NCBI GenBank assembly: GCA_032718475.1
Contig: JAUCBJ010002722.1
Span: 1-64,000 of the forward strand
Direction of reading: 5' to 3'
Length of the DNA stretch: 64,000 bases
From: Nemertoderma westbladi
Taxonomy: Eukaryota; Xenacoelomorpha; Nemertodermatida; Nemertodermatidae
Below the pieces are notes generated by a model. It was not told the DNA's origin, did not search any database, and worked only from the letters and a program-made list of their open reading frames with translations. Below, piece after piece: positions 34,892-44,739 of this stretch (position 1 is its first letter; every line of letters begins with the position of its first letter). The position numbers and the translations under genes are program-made.

Positions 34892-35090
34892 TAAATTATT
34901 AAGTAATTTCAACAGAACTTAGGATGATCCTGATCCAACTCAATAGCATATGGAGCAGAAAAATTGAATTCCCCACCAGCGGAGATCAAACCCGCGTCTC
35001 CCGATAAATGTTCATGTATGCTAACGTTTCATTCTGCTCCATTTGCTATAGCTTTGGATCATCCTAAGTCCTGTTTAAATTACTTAATTA
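34892..35090. mobile_element. Small hairpin element with about 75-bp inverted arms and a tRNA-like loop
   Basis: Left arm includes AAGTAATTT, ACTTAGGATGATCC and ATGGAGCAGAA; the right arm carries the same blocks inverted (TTCTGCTCCAT, GGATCATCCTAAGT, AAATTACTT). The roughly 50-bp loop, read on the minus strand, contains GCGGGTTTGATCTCCGC, which folds like a tRNA T-arm with a B-box-like loop. It looks like a foldback MITE that has captured, or derives from, a tRNA-like sequence. Confidence 0.45.
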
Positions 35091-35574
35091 TTTCTATTTC
35101 TATGCAGCATGTGATAGTATGCCTAATTTATGCAATAATCAATTTAAAAATACACGAATTTATGATTATGGTATTCTGGCCCTTTGATTGGACACATCCC
35201 CCAGAGATGCATTGTGCTATAATTAGAATGACATAATTGCTTTGGCCGCCATCTTAGCTTTTGATAATTATTGTGCCGGAACTCTGTATAGTTTTCTGCG
35301 TTTTGAGTACAGCTAGTATGTAATTTCTGATTTGCTGCTTACTGCAATTTGATTTAGTTTTGCATATATCAGACTTTGCTACAATAATTGCACTGAAAGA
35401 AGAATATGTAATCTCTCTACCTGATCAAAATCGTGTTTTCTTCTTGAATGAATGCTTAATTGCATGAACTGTTGATTTTCAGACTGTCAGACTGTTGATT
35501 AAATTATGCATTCACGCAATTGCGGTCCATATTAGCCATATTAGGCTAAGGGAATGCATGGGGCGCCCTACCAG

Positions 35575-35660
35575 GGAAGCGATGGGTTAGCGTCACGATG
35601 AGGATCTGGACGCATTGCGAGGCAGCAAGACGTGAGTTCAGATGTCACAGGTATATTCTT
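35575..35660 (+). mobile_element. Possible tRNA-derived SINE head
   Basis: GGTTAGCGTCACGATGAG resembles an A box/D-arm; about 45 bases on, GTGAGTTCAGATGTCAC resembles a T-arm/B box. Body and tail were not delimited. Confidence 0.3.
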
Positions 35661-35833
35661 GCGCTGATGAAACTCAGTTACTGGTTATCCTGAAGGGAGG
35701 GAGGGGAACGCAATCTGGATTCTGTGTCTCCATCAGCCATTTCGGGTTGGTAATTCATAGGTTGTTTTCTGTTTCGTGATTGTTATCTTGCTTGAATCAT
35801 AAGTTAGGCCAAAATTAACTGTATAGGCTAAAT

Positions 35834-35883
35834 CAGGGGCGGATTAAGGTCAAGGCACTTTTCCACTGCTGCCCCCCCCCCCC
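35834..35883 (+). mobile_element. Possible hAT-type terminus plus C run
   Basis: CAGGGGCGGATTAAGG at 35835 resembles hAT terminal inverted repeats and is followed by a C12 run (35872-35883). No opposite end was found, so this is only a fragment. Confidence 0.25.
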
Positions 35884-36364
35884 ACCCCTGTTGTATCTGT
35901 GTTATGCATTGCTTATTTTATCAAATTACTGTATTTTAGTATATTAATAGTTATTTATTTACACCTGTGTAATTAATACATTGGAACTTAAATGGATATT
36001 ATTACATGGGAATTACAATACATTGACTGAGTTTGAGTTAGATATTTATTATAATTCTCTGTATAATATTGAAAAAACAATCAAAGTTTACTTAAAGTGC
36101 GCCTTTCTAGCCTTCCGACTAGCAAAGTCCGCAAAATCGAACAAAGTCGAACTCCATTTCGCCCAACATGTCTCACTCCATGCTCATCACTACTGCTGAT
36201 CATAACTCACCACAGCACTGCCTTTAATATGCCCAGCTTTGAAAAGTTTCTACTTGTTTCTGCCAGTAGGAGCTGACTGATTCACCCCATGTTAAAGAAA
36301 TAGATGCCCTGGAATTAATATTTATGACATGGGTGATGGGCTAGATATTATTAGATTATTAGAC

Positions 36365-37051
36365 ATAGTATTATAGATACTACTACTAGGTCGAGCGAAC
36401 TCGGACAGTGGAAATGAGATCCTTCCAGGTTTCCTTCACGCAATTTCGTTTCTCCCAAGTTCAGTATCCTTTCAAGTTTTGATCTATATATGTTATGGTG
36501 GGTCGTCCACGACTACGCTTTCCATGAGTTGGTTGCCAGAAAAGTAGATCTGCTATGACCTCGTCTTTACTTCGCCAGCAGTGCCCACTGAATCTTAATC
36601 TGCGTTCACGGAGGGTGGTTGATACAGGTGGTATTGTACCATAAAGCTCGGCGTTTGTCATGTGTTGTCTCCAGGTGATGTTTAGGGCTGCCCTTAGTAG
36701 TCTTGTGTAGGTACCATCAATTCGTTGTTCGAGTGATTTAGTCAGTGTCCAGGTCTCACCCCCGTAAAATAAACACTTTCCACTTTTGCTCGAAGGAACT
36801 TTATTTCCAGATGGTATCCATTTTTGATAGAACTACCCAAGTCTTTGCTTTACTAACTTCTACTGTATGTCCTTTTTGCTACTCTCTATCCATGATCCAA
36901 GGTACTGGAAGTCGTCGACCTTCCTTGGTTGATTATTATCAATGGTTATCAAGTTTCCATCAACATTAAAGGTCATGAATTCGGTCTTTGTAGCATTTAT
37001 ATGCAATCCAACCTCCTTAGCAGCCCTCTCCACTTTATTTAGTGACAACAT
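36365..37051 (-). pseudogene. LINE A, 5'-truncated RT C-terminus
   Basis: On the minus strand, 37051-36860 encodes the segment after the catalytic motif (AAKEVGLHINATKTEFMTF, VDDFQYLGSWI). A frame break follows, then ETWTLTKSLEQRIDG-like sequence, YTRLLRAALNITW and RRLRFSGHCWRSKDE to 36461, with the 3' end in CTAGTAGTAGTATC near 36380. It is the same family as 30430-30840. It meets LINE B head-to-head at about 37051. Confidence 0.75.
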
Positions 37052-38088
37052 TTGTGTCTACTGTTGATGGTGACACAGAACCATTTGAAGTGATATGGGG
37101 CGTCCTCCAAGGAGACACACTTGCACCATTCTTGTTCATTATTGTGGTTGACTATGTTCTACGCATGTCCTTAGATCATCATAATGATGATGGGGTGATG
37201 ATAACTCCACCTACTGGCTCCACAAGTCGAGGAAATCCTGCCAAGTACCTAACTGATCTAGACTTTGCTGATGACTTAGGAGTACTCTCAGAATCATTAG
37301 AGGGAGCCCAACGGCTCCTCAGCTCATTAGAACATGCTGCTTCTAGTGTTGGTCTTTTTATTAACTCCAGAAAGACCAAAATTCTGACAGTTAACTTTGA
37401 AAGTCCTCAGCAAGTCTCTGATCAGATGAGCATAAGCTCAAAGGATGGTATGCTTGAGCATGTGGACGACTTCTGTTACCTGGGATCATGGATCCGGAAG
37501 TCAGGTGAGGACCTTCGAAAACGTAAGGGAAAGGCATGGGCAGCCTTGAATAGGCTTTCCAGAATTTGGAAGTCACCTAGAATTAATCGGAAACTTAAGG
37601 TCCGATTATTTAGAGCAGCAGTAGTTCCAGTACTCCTCTACGGGAGTCCATGCTGGGCTCTAACTGCTGAGGACACCAAATCTCTGGATGGCACATTCAC
37701 AAGAATGCTACGCCGGGTTCATTGTGTCAAGTACAATGCACACATCTCCAACCAGACACTATATAACATTGGAGGTGTCTCATTGGTTCCCCCAAGCTTG
37801 ACACTTGAACAAAATCGCCTCCGCTTTGCAGGACATTGCTTTCGCCGTGAGGACCAGCCAGTGCATAATCTTGTACTTTGGCAGCCTCATGGAGTGAATA
37901 AGCATGGTGGACAGCCCATGACTTTCTTGAGACGCATCTTAAAGGACACTGGCCTTAAAGATGCGGATGATCTAGCAAATGTCATGGTTGATAGGGAGTT
38001 GTGGCAGTGCAATTTTGTTGACAAGCCGGCACAGCATTCTTAAAAATGCAGCTGCAATGCAGCATGCCGATCCTAGTAGTAGTTGACC
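37042..38088 (+). pseudogene. LINE B, 5'-truncated RT (intact frame to natural stop)
   Basis: A 333-residue frame carries RT motifs in order: GVLQGDTLAPFLFIIVVDYV (motif B region, about 37099), DLDFADDLGVLSES (catalytic FADD, about 37258), GLFINSRKTKI, FCYLGSWI, then the C-terminal domain with VLLYGSPCWALT and RLRFAGHCFRRED. The stop is at 38041-38043. The 3' UTR is very short and ends in an (AGT)n tail at about 38078-38088. The N-terminal endonuclease and first RT motifs are missing, so it is a dead-on-arrival copy. A shorter copy is at 47389-47870 and an inverted 3' tail at about 39715-39815. Confidence 0.8.
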
Positions 38089-38459
38089 CATGTCTGAAAT
38101 ATTTTTATTTATCATCATTTTAATCTCATTTCACTTTGTTTCAAAATTATGACAAAATATTTAGGTCAATGAAAAGCAATCAATCATAATGTGACTACAC
38201 TACAATACTTTAAAATAACAAGTGACATCTAAATGGCATTTCAGACACCATTCCTTCACAGGTTGCCATGACAACAGATGCAATTAAAGATGACCCAGAT
38301 GCACACTATCAAACATATGACTTGACACCTACCACAAAAGAAGGTTAGTATTAACTTTAGCATATATATTTATCATCATTGTTCTTAGATTATTTCTGTA
38401 AAGATGATTCCCTCGATAATGACATTTTTGAATACTAAATCCACTCTTTATTTTATCCA
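38089..38459 (+). repeat. Left arm of an exon-bearing inverted duplication
   Basis: Inverted copy of about 42003-42356, separated by 3.5 kb. It contains the candidate exon 38262-38343 and intron-like AT-rich flanks that match as well as the exon does. Confidence 0.75.
38262..38343 (+). CDS. Candidate first coding exon (copy 1)
   Basis: An 82-bp exon-like segment with a good acceptor (TTCCTTCACAG) and donor (GTTAGT). GCCATGAC places a start codon at 38268; the reading MTTDAIKDDPDAHYQTYDLT is hydrophilic and Tyr-containing, like a cytoplasmic N-terminus. The inverted copy at 42117-42198 differs only at a synonymous base within the exon, which argues for coding function at least until recently. 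The remaining exons were not found. Confidence 0.45.
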
Positions 38460-38583
38460 TTATTTAGGTAAAAGGTGAATAAAGGACAGCTTCTGTCACC
38501 ATCCCCTTGAAAAACTCCCGTACATCGGAAGTGATTGCAGTGTCTCCAATAAGAGCATATGTTTCACTCAAACAATCAGCTGT

Positions 38584-39370
38584 CGCACGGAGAAATCGCC
38601 CACCACATCCGTGCTGTTTCAATTTTTGAAGCAAAATTAACCGATCAACTATATCGTCTACATTCCACCATTGCCACTAACATCTGATGATGCGAGAGCG
38701 AGTTGCCAACCCCCCAACCCCCACGCCCAATAATGGCTTGGTTGGTCGGGGTGGAACATGAGACTGGCCTCCAATTCCAGAATCCCTCCCCCCTCGCAAT
38801 TTGGCCTCCCTGGTGACCCAGGTTTTGGGCCAGAAAGGTCATCAGGAAAGGGACTCAAAGAATTGTTGGCTGCTCTCTCTCCAGTAGGGGGTGAGACAGG
38901 CAGCCGGTCAGGAGTTAACTGACTCCTGTGAGGCCGATTGTGTCCGGTAATTCCACTGGCCTCTAGTGGCCGGACCTCCGCATTACTAATGTAATCCATA
39001 GTGCGGGTTGGGGGGTGCTTTTTTGCCGAGTCAGCTCTCGGGGCAAATACCACACCCTGGTTTGCCATTCCACACGGTGGGTGTCGTAATGGAGACAGAT
39101 ATGAGGCCCATCACCCATATCTACTCTGGCGCACATGACCCACCATTGGCTGTTGCAGCTCATCTGCTGGGTCATGCCCTGTACCCTTGCTGCCAGGTGC
39201 AGGTCGCAGTGAAGTGCTCTCAGAGTGGACATGAGAACACTCTACTCCTGACAAGCCATTGGTAGATCACCATCTGTCATATACCCCTGCAGCCAAGTAT
39301 ATGGGTCCTTAATCCAGGACCAAGGGCATCCTTATCCCAGAACGAAGGGGGTCCTAGTTACAGGACCAGA
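38584..39370. repeat. Unclassified repeat family R, copy 1
   Basis: The sequence recurs in pieces at 39808-40205 and 40536-41085. Shared landmarks: CATCCGTGCTGTTTCAATTT, GGTTGGTCGGGGTGGAACAT, AGAAAGGTCATCAGGAAAGG-like and CCTCTAGTGGCCGG-like blocks. Open frames inside (minus-strand 136 and 89 residues) are not conserved between copies, so it looks non-coding. Confidence 0.55.
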
Positions 39371-39699
39371 TTTGCCCTAGTATGAGGTTCTATGCAGCTA
39401 CAGGTGGCACCTCCTTTATGCTGCATGGAGGTGGCAAGTTTTCTTGATCAATGACCTAGAATACCTGACCTGAAAACGATTGTCCAACATAACATATAGG
39501 ATTACCCCTAATTATTTGCAGAGATCAGATCAGATCAGACTTATAGTTTCACAATACAGAATATGCCTCGATTGGAGTTAAAAGTAAAAAGTAAATTTTC
39601 TTCGGCCGCTATAGACAGATAGATAAATAGATTTATTTATACATTATGCAGTTATGTAAAAACAATAACAAAGACACCACACAATGTTTACCCAAATAA

Positions 39700-39832
39700 T
39701 ACCCAAATAAAGGTAATGTCCACTACTAGGATCGGCATGCTGCATTGCAGGTGCATTTTTAAGAATGCTGTGCCGGCTTATCGACAAAATTGCACCACCA
39801 CAACTCCCTATCGGAGAAAACGCCCACGACAT
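39700..39832 (-). pseudogene. LINE B 3'-end fragment
   Basis: The reverse complement matches the last coding and tail bases of LINE B (GACAAGCCGGCACAGCATTC-like, GCATGCCGATCCTAGTAGT). Only the 3' end is present. Confidence 0.6.
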
Positions 39833-41085
39833 CCGTGCTGTTTCAATTTTTGAAGCAAAATTAACCGATCAACATTCCACCATTGCCACTAACATCTGAT
39901 GATGCGAGGGCGAGTTGCCAACCCCACCCCCATGTTCTTAATCGGAACCTCATTACTGTAGTCTGACCAGTCTGAATTCGGTGCTCATGAACACCCACTG
40001 CACAAGGCCAATTATATCTGCCAGGGCAGTCAGCTCGCCTTGTCGCAATGGGGACCCATGTTCTAGGGTATTAACTGAGGCTAGTCTAGTGACTTGCCTC
40101 AGGTTCACCAATAACGGCTTGGTTGGTCGGGGTGGAACATGAGACTAGCCTCCAATTCCAGAATCCCTCCACCCTCGCAATCTGGCCTCCCTGGTGACCA
40201 TGTTCTGGATTCACTCAGTTAATTGTGGGTCCAGTTAATTGTTATCATTGGAAAATCTCATCACAACATTAGAGACTTATATTAAAGGCATACTGTATAA
40301 AAGAACAATATGCAGATATGATATTCTCGATACTCATTCTGACGTATTAATCTAATTCCGGTACTACTGCACTACTGATCTAACATTACCGGTAACACAA
40401 TCAGACTACATAGTTGTGACTTAAAGTAGGTCATACTAATCTAATAACTAAAATCTCGTCATACAAAAAGAAGAATAAATTCCCAGCACCAATTATCTTT
40501 CAATTTAATATCATCTAATAATGTCATGACAGACTCAGTGTTTTTTGGGCCAGAAGGGTCATCAGGAAAGGGACTCACATAATTTTTTGGCCACTCTCTT
40601 TCTTGTGGGGGGGGGGGGGGGGGGGGGGGGGCTCTGACAGGCAGCCAGTCAGAAGAAAACTGACGCCTGTGAGGCAAAATATGTCAGGTAATTATACTGG
40701 CCTATAGTGGCCGGGCCTCCGAATTACTAATGTGATCCATTGTAGTGGGTTAGGGGTGTTTTTTTTTTTGCCGCGTCAGCTCTTGGGGATCAGACAACGC
40801 TGTGGTTTGCCATTCCACGTTGCGGATGTCGCAGTTGAATCAGATATGGGGCCCATCACCCATCCGATATCCACCACTCTGAAGCATAATGACCCACCAT
40901 TGGATGTGTAGCCAGCTCATTTGCTGGGCCATGCCCGGTACCCCTGCTGCCAAGTGCAGGTCGCAGTGGAGTGCTCTCTAATTGGACATGAGAACACTGT
41001 ACTCCTGACCAGCCATTAGTAGATTACCATCTGCCTGGTAAGGCCATATACCCCTGCCGCCAATATGGGTCCTTAATCCAGGACC
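39808..41085. repeat. Repeat family R, rearranged copies 2 and 3
   Basis: 39808-39930 and 40085-40205 match parts of 38584-38822; 40536-41085 matches 38820-39330. Copy 3 contains a G25 run (40607-40631) where copy 1 has only CAGTAGGGGG, an expansion specific to that copy. Confidence 0.5.
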
Positions 41086-41101
41086 TAGGTCGTAACTATC
41101 G

Positions 41102-41329
41102 CAGAACGCTCTTAAAGAACATAATTTACATTCTATTGAAAAATTAGAATGCGACCATGATGAGGCTGACACTCGGGTAATGCTCCATGCTCTTCATGCA
41201 GCACAAAATGGATCAACGGTTGTAGTTGTTGCTGCAGAAGATACAGACATAACAGTGTTGCTACTTGTTGCTTTGTGTGATGATGCACTGAAATGCAAGG
41301 ATAATCAATCTCATCTCCAAGTAGAATAA
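41102..41329 (+). pseudogene. Fragment with a DEADTR motif (mobile-element-associated nuclease-like domain)
   Basis: The frame reads LECDHDEADTRVMLHALHAA, then STVVVVAAEDTDITVLLLV, ending at TAA 41327-41329. The EADTR...HA and (S/A)xDTD(I/V) pair is familiar from large uncharacterised proteins that are repeated in many animal genomes and are suspected to be mobile-element encoded, with PIN/FEN-like acidic residues. Only this small piece is left, abutting repeat R; it has no start and no neighbours of the same type. Confidence 0.5.
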
Positions 41330-41599
41330 CGTATTGTAACATAAACCCTACCCTTAATGCCCTATTGCAATATATGGTGAACTGTTGGAGCCAATGTGAT
41401 GGAACCAACGCTATTTTCGAACCAGGCTGTATTATTTAGTTATCGGATTGTAATTTGTTTTGGATTGCGACCGTGTCCATGGATACTGCGTGTTAATGTT
41501 TTAGAATGGCGTGTCCATCTTATATTTCGACCTTATGCAGATATGAAAACAACGTAATAATACAAATATGTTGGGGTTGGGGCGTTAATGTGCGTGGGT

Positions 41600-41775
41600 G
41601 AGCTGACACCTTAGCCATGTTATATTGGTAAACACATTTGGAGGGTGGGTGGGCTGATATATAATTATAGTTAATTAATGGGGTGGGTGGTGGGCCCCCA
41701 CCCCATTGGGATTGGGGGTGGGGGAAGGGGGGGGGGGGGGGGGGGGTGGGGGGAGGCTTGAGAGGGGGCCATGGG
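41600..41775 (+). other. G-rich tract with strong G-quadruplex potential
   Basis: Runs such as GGAGGGTGGGTGGG, GGGGTGGGTGGTGGG and GGGGGTGGGGGAAGG precede a G20 run (41727-41746) and GGGGGGAGG. More than four G-tracts of at least three lie within 30 bases at several places. Confidence 0.6.
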
Positions 41776-42002
41776 CCGTATTTATGTATATTGTGATAAC
41801 ATATTGCCTTAGGCTGTGATCCATGATTTCATTTAAAATATTATTTTTTTCTCAAGTAATATATTGTATAACTACAATCAAAATGTTTTGTTTAGGACCT
41901 ACCAAAAATATATCACAGAGTACACCCCTGGACTAAGAATACTCCATTTCCTCTTATGACATCATACGAACTAAGAATACTTACATACCTAATTAGATAT
42001 TT

Positions 42003-42356
42003 ATTAAATAAAGAGTGGATTTAGTATTCAAAAATGTCATTATCGAGGGAATCATCTTTGCAAAAAATAATCTAAGAACAATGATGATAAATATATATGC
42101 TAAAGTTAATACTAACCTTCTTTTGTGGTTGGTGTCAAGTCATATGTTTGATAGTGTGCATCTGGGTCATCTTTAATTGCATCTGTTGTCATGGCAACCT
42201 GTGAAGGAGTGGTGTGTGAAATGCTATTTAGATGTCACTTGTTATTTTAAAGTATTGTACTGTAGTCACATTATGATTGAAACAAATTTGAAACAATAAT
42301 TTTGAAACAGAGTGGAATGAGATTAAAATGTTGATAAAGAAAAATATTTCAAACAT
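42003..42356 (-). repeat. Right arm of the exon-bearing inverted duplication
   Basis: Inverted copy of 38089-38459. Beyond 42356 the two sides diverge; on the left the arm ends exactly at the LINE B tail. Confidence 0.75.
42117..42198 (-). CDS. Candidate first coding exon (copy 2)
   Basis: Minus-strand partner of 38262-38343, with the same 82-bp length, CACAG acceptor, GTTAGT donor and in-frame ATG. One synonymous difference in the Pro codon after YDLT is visible. Either copy could be the ancestral gene. Confidence 0.45.
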
Positions 42357-42675
42357 GGGTATAGCTTTGGAACCATATATCACCGTTATAACAAAACAGG
42401 TTTCGCTCTCAGTATACCAAAATTTTCCAAAACTAATAGTCAACAAAATGTGGCAATTTGTTTTATAAATAATGATATTGTTCTAGAATGGCAGCTATTT
42501 TTCTAAAACATGATAGTTTTAATTTAGCAGCGGTCCTATGGCAACAATAACTATATTCCAGAATTTTATGACACATGTAGAATTGTAAGACCAGTAGCTC
42601 TCTTTTTCAGGAGACGCGAAGAAATTATATTGAGTTCTTAGACTACTACAGCATGTTTGTTATTTTGCCATCTCC

Positions 42676-42849
42676 ATGACAACCGGTGATAACACCAAGT
42701 CAGCTACCGATTCAGATTTGTCATCATATCAAAATGAATGGCTAGAAGCTAGGTCTTCCCAAAAATATAAGTTCCATATGGTTACCAAAAAGAACCCCTA
42801 TGCTGGCTGGCCCATGGACTATATGGTCATTTCTCTAAATGTATCGTGA
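42676..42849 (+). CDS. Possible paralogous N-terminal exon/ORF
   Basis: TCCATGACAACC starts a 57-codon frame: MTTGDNTKSATDSDLSSYQN and onward to TGA at 42847. The beginning (MTT, acidic/Ser, Tyr-Gln) resembles the MTTDAIKDDPDAHYQTY exon, suggesting an old paralogue on the opposite strand. No splice signal was identified with confidence and the similarity is short. Confidence 0.3.
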   Translation: MTTGDNTKSATDSDLSSYQNEWLEARSSQKYKFHMVTKKNPYAGWPMDYMVISLNVS

Positions 42850-43130
42850 CGCGACTATACATATATATATTTGATACAATAAATAGTACAATTTCAGTAT
42901 TTCATAAAATTAAACCAATAAAATCAATAAAATCTCGTGATTATCTGGGACGCAATGTAAATTCCAACGAATCCAATATTTATTAAATTTTTTTAATATT
43001 TTTCAAAACTTTTTTCTTATAACTAGCCCATTTTTTTCACCTTAACCATGCTCTGAGAATAAACTGTAAATAATATAAACAACCACTACAATAATGTTTT
43101 GTTTTTATGCTCATCCAATGTCAGTATTAT

Positions 43131-43757
43131 CTATTGTAATACAGCCACAATGACAACTCCAATAACCCACCCCATCACCAGTGTAACATTATCTGAACCG
43201 CTTTCTGTAAAATCAGAAGGAGTGGCCACTGTAGTACTGGTTGTCTTCATGACATCATCTTCCCACACTGCCGCCGGACACGTCCCATTACAACATTGCC
43301 ACTGGCACGACTCGTAGGTATCTGTTAGCTTACTTAGTATCACTTCTATCATAGCTAACCCAAAGTAGACTAGGTCTTTACGCAATTCGTCTGTCTTGGC
43401 AACTGGAAGAGCGACTGTACGATAGTACTCACAACCATACTCATTCAGTGCAAGACACTGTCTTACTTCAGATAAGCAGGTCTTAAATTCAAATTCAAAT
43501 GCGATCTGATCATCATACTGATTTGAATATCCCCTTAGCTGGTATGTGAAATCACCGCAGACAGAACAATTCACCTGGATTTTATCCTCATGAGATTCAA
43601 AACGGTTGACTTCTGCATACCTTCCCACTGTTGCTTCATATTCATTTTGCAGATCATTATTTCTTGAAGCAAATGTCCACTTTGTACCGACAGGACATTC
43701 AAAGCTCCATGTGATTCCTATGAGAACTGATGCATATGCGGCTGAAAGTAATTGCAT
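43131..43757 (-). CDS. Single-exon secreted, probably GPI-anchored Cys-rich protein
   Basis: 208 residues. The N-terminus (MQLLSAAYASVLIGITWSF) is a signal peptide with likely cleavage near residue 19-20. The mature part has about eleven cysteines, including CSVC near 63-66 and CQWQCCNGTC near 150-160, and N-glycosylation sequons at NCS, NGT and NVT. The last 18 residues are hydrophobic (LVMGWVIGVVIVAVLQ) and end the protein without a cytoplasmic tail, after a small-residue SGSDN stretch, as in GPI-anchor signals; a plain C-terminal membrane anchor is the alternative. I recognise no family. This is the best host gene candidate in the window. Its 5' part and upstream region are duplicated at 46285-47169. 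Confidence 0.65.
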   Translation of the reverse strand: MQLLSAAYASVLIGITWSFECPVGTKWTFASRNNDLQNEYEATVGRYAEVNRFESHEDKIQVNCSVCGDFTYQLRGYSNQYDDQIAFEFEFKTCLSEVRQCLALNEYGCEYYRTVALPVAKTDELRKDLVYFGLAMIEVILSKLTDTYESCQWQCCNGTCPAAVWEDDVMKTTSTTVATPSDFTESGSDNVTLVMGWVIGVVIVAVLQ

Positions 43758-44394
43758 AATTACATACTTATAAATTCACATCTCATTTAATCCAATGCCA
43801 GAGAGTGAATGAATAGAGAGGGTTCTCAGTTCTTGAAGCACTTGGTAGTGTGTAGTATGTCTATGCCCCTAAGTTCTCTTTTTGGACTGCGCCACAATGC
43901 TGAAGCCAAATATGATTATTTTAATTATAATGATTTTTATATACAATGCATGCCATTATAAATAATACTATTAATGTCTGTAATGAATAAGGGAGAGTCT
44001 TATTCTAATCGAGTTTCGGGATTCTATCTATAATTATTCACCTTTTGTGGCATTTCTCAAAACATTAATTCTCTACTGTACGGCCACTAACTCTCCACTG
44101 TAGATCCCTAAACCAAGATAGGGGAGGGGTATATTTAATATGCGGGAGTAACTATATTGTAGTCGCTTTCTCTCGAATTAAGCAAATTTTAATATAATTC
44201 CATTTTTATGAAGAAGTACCTTAAATATCTGATATAAACTTGCAATTATCTCAAATAATAGTACAATGTTCATAATGAACTATTTAATAGACCCAAACAA
44301 TGCAAATAAATTTTTTTCTCCAACTTATCCCGTTGGTCGGTATACTACACGAATCTGGACCGAACTATGAAACGAACAGAACTGGATATAAAAC
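43510..44394 (-). repeat. Source segment B of the local 885-bp duplication
   Basis: Covers the first about 80 codons of the secreted-protein gene and 640 bp upstream. It is repeated at 46285-47169 (constant offset 2775) in the same orientation. Confidence 0.85.
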
Positions 44395-44735
44395 TGTTGC
44401 CATTATCCCTACACCAGGGGGGAAAAACGCCGATGCTGGAGACGTGACTTTACAGACCACCGAGCCCCGGCCAGTCACCGGATATTGATTGTGGAGAAGG
44501 AATGATTTCTGAGATGCAAGTTTGCGGTTGAGAAAAAGCTGCATTAGTTGGATATACTCTTTAATGTAACTTTCTACAGTTGAAACCTGATTGAGAATAA
44601 TTTTGGGCTTCCCCAAATCAATATACACCAAATATTCACAATAATTATACACGACAATATAAATCCCTACAGTATATTATTTAATTACCCACTGTTCGCT
44701 CAGATTTTAGCCTACCCAATGTCCCCGGATTTTAG
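44395..44735. other. No recognisable feature
   Basis: Short open frames here (62 and 95 residues) are not supported by composition or similarity. Confidence 0.4.
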
Positions 44736-44739
44736 CCTA

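Noticed and set aside
44300-44488. 62-residue ORF MQINFFLQL...
   Set aside because: Only its first part is in duplicated segment B, so the frame is not conserved in the copy; no other support.
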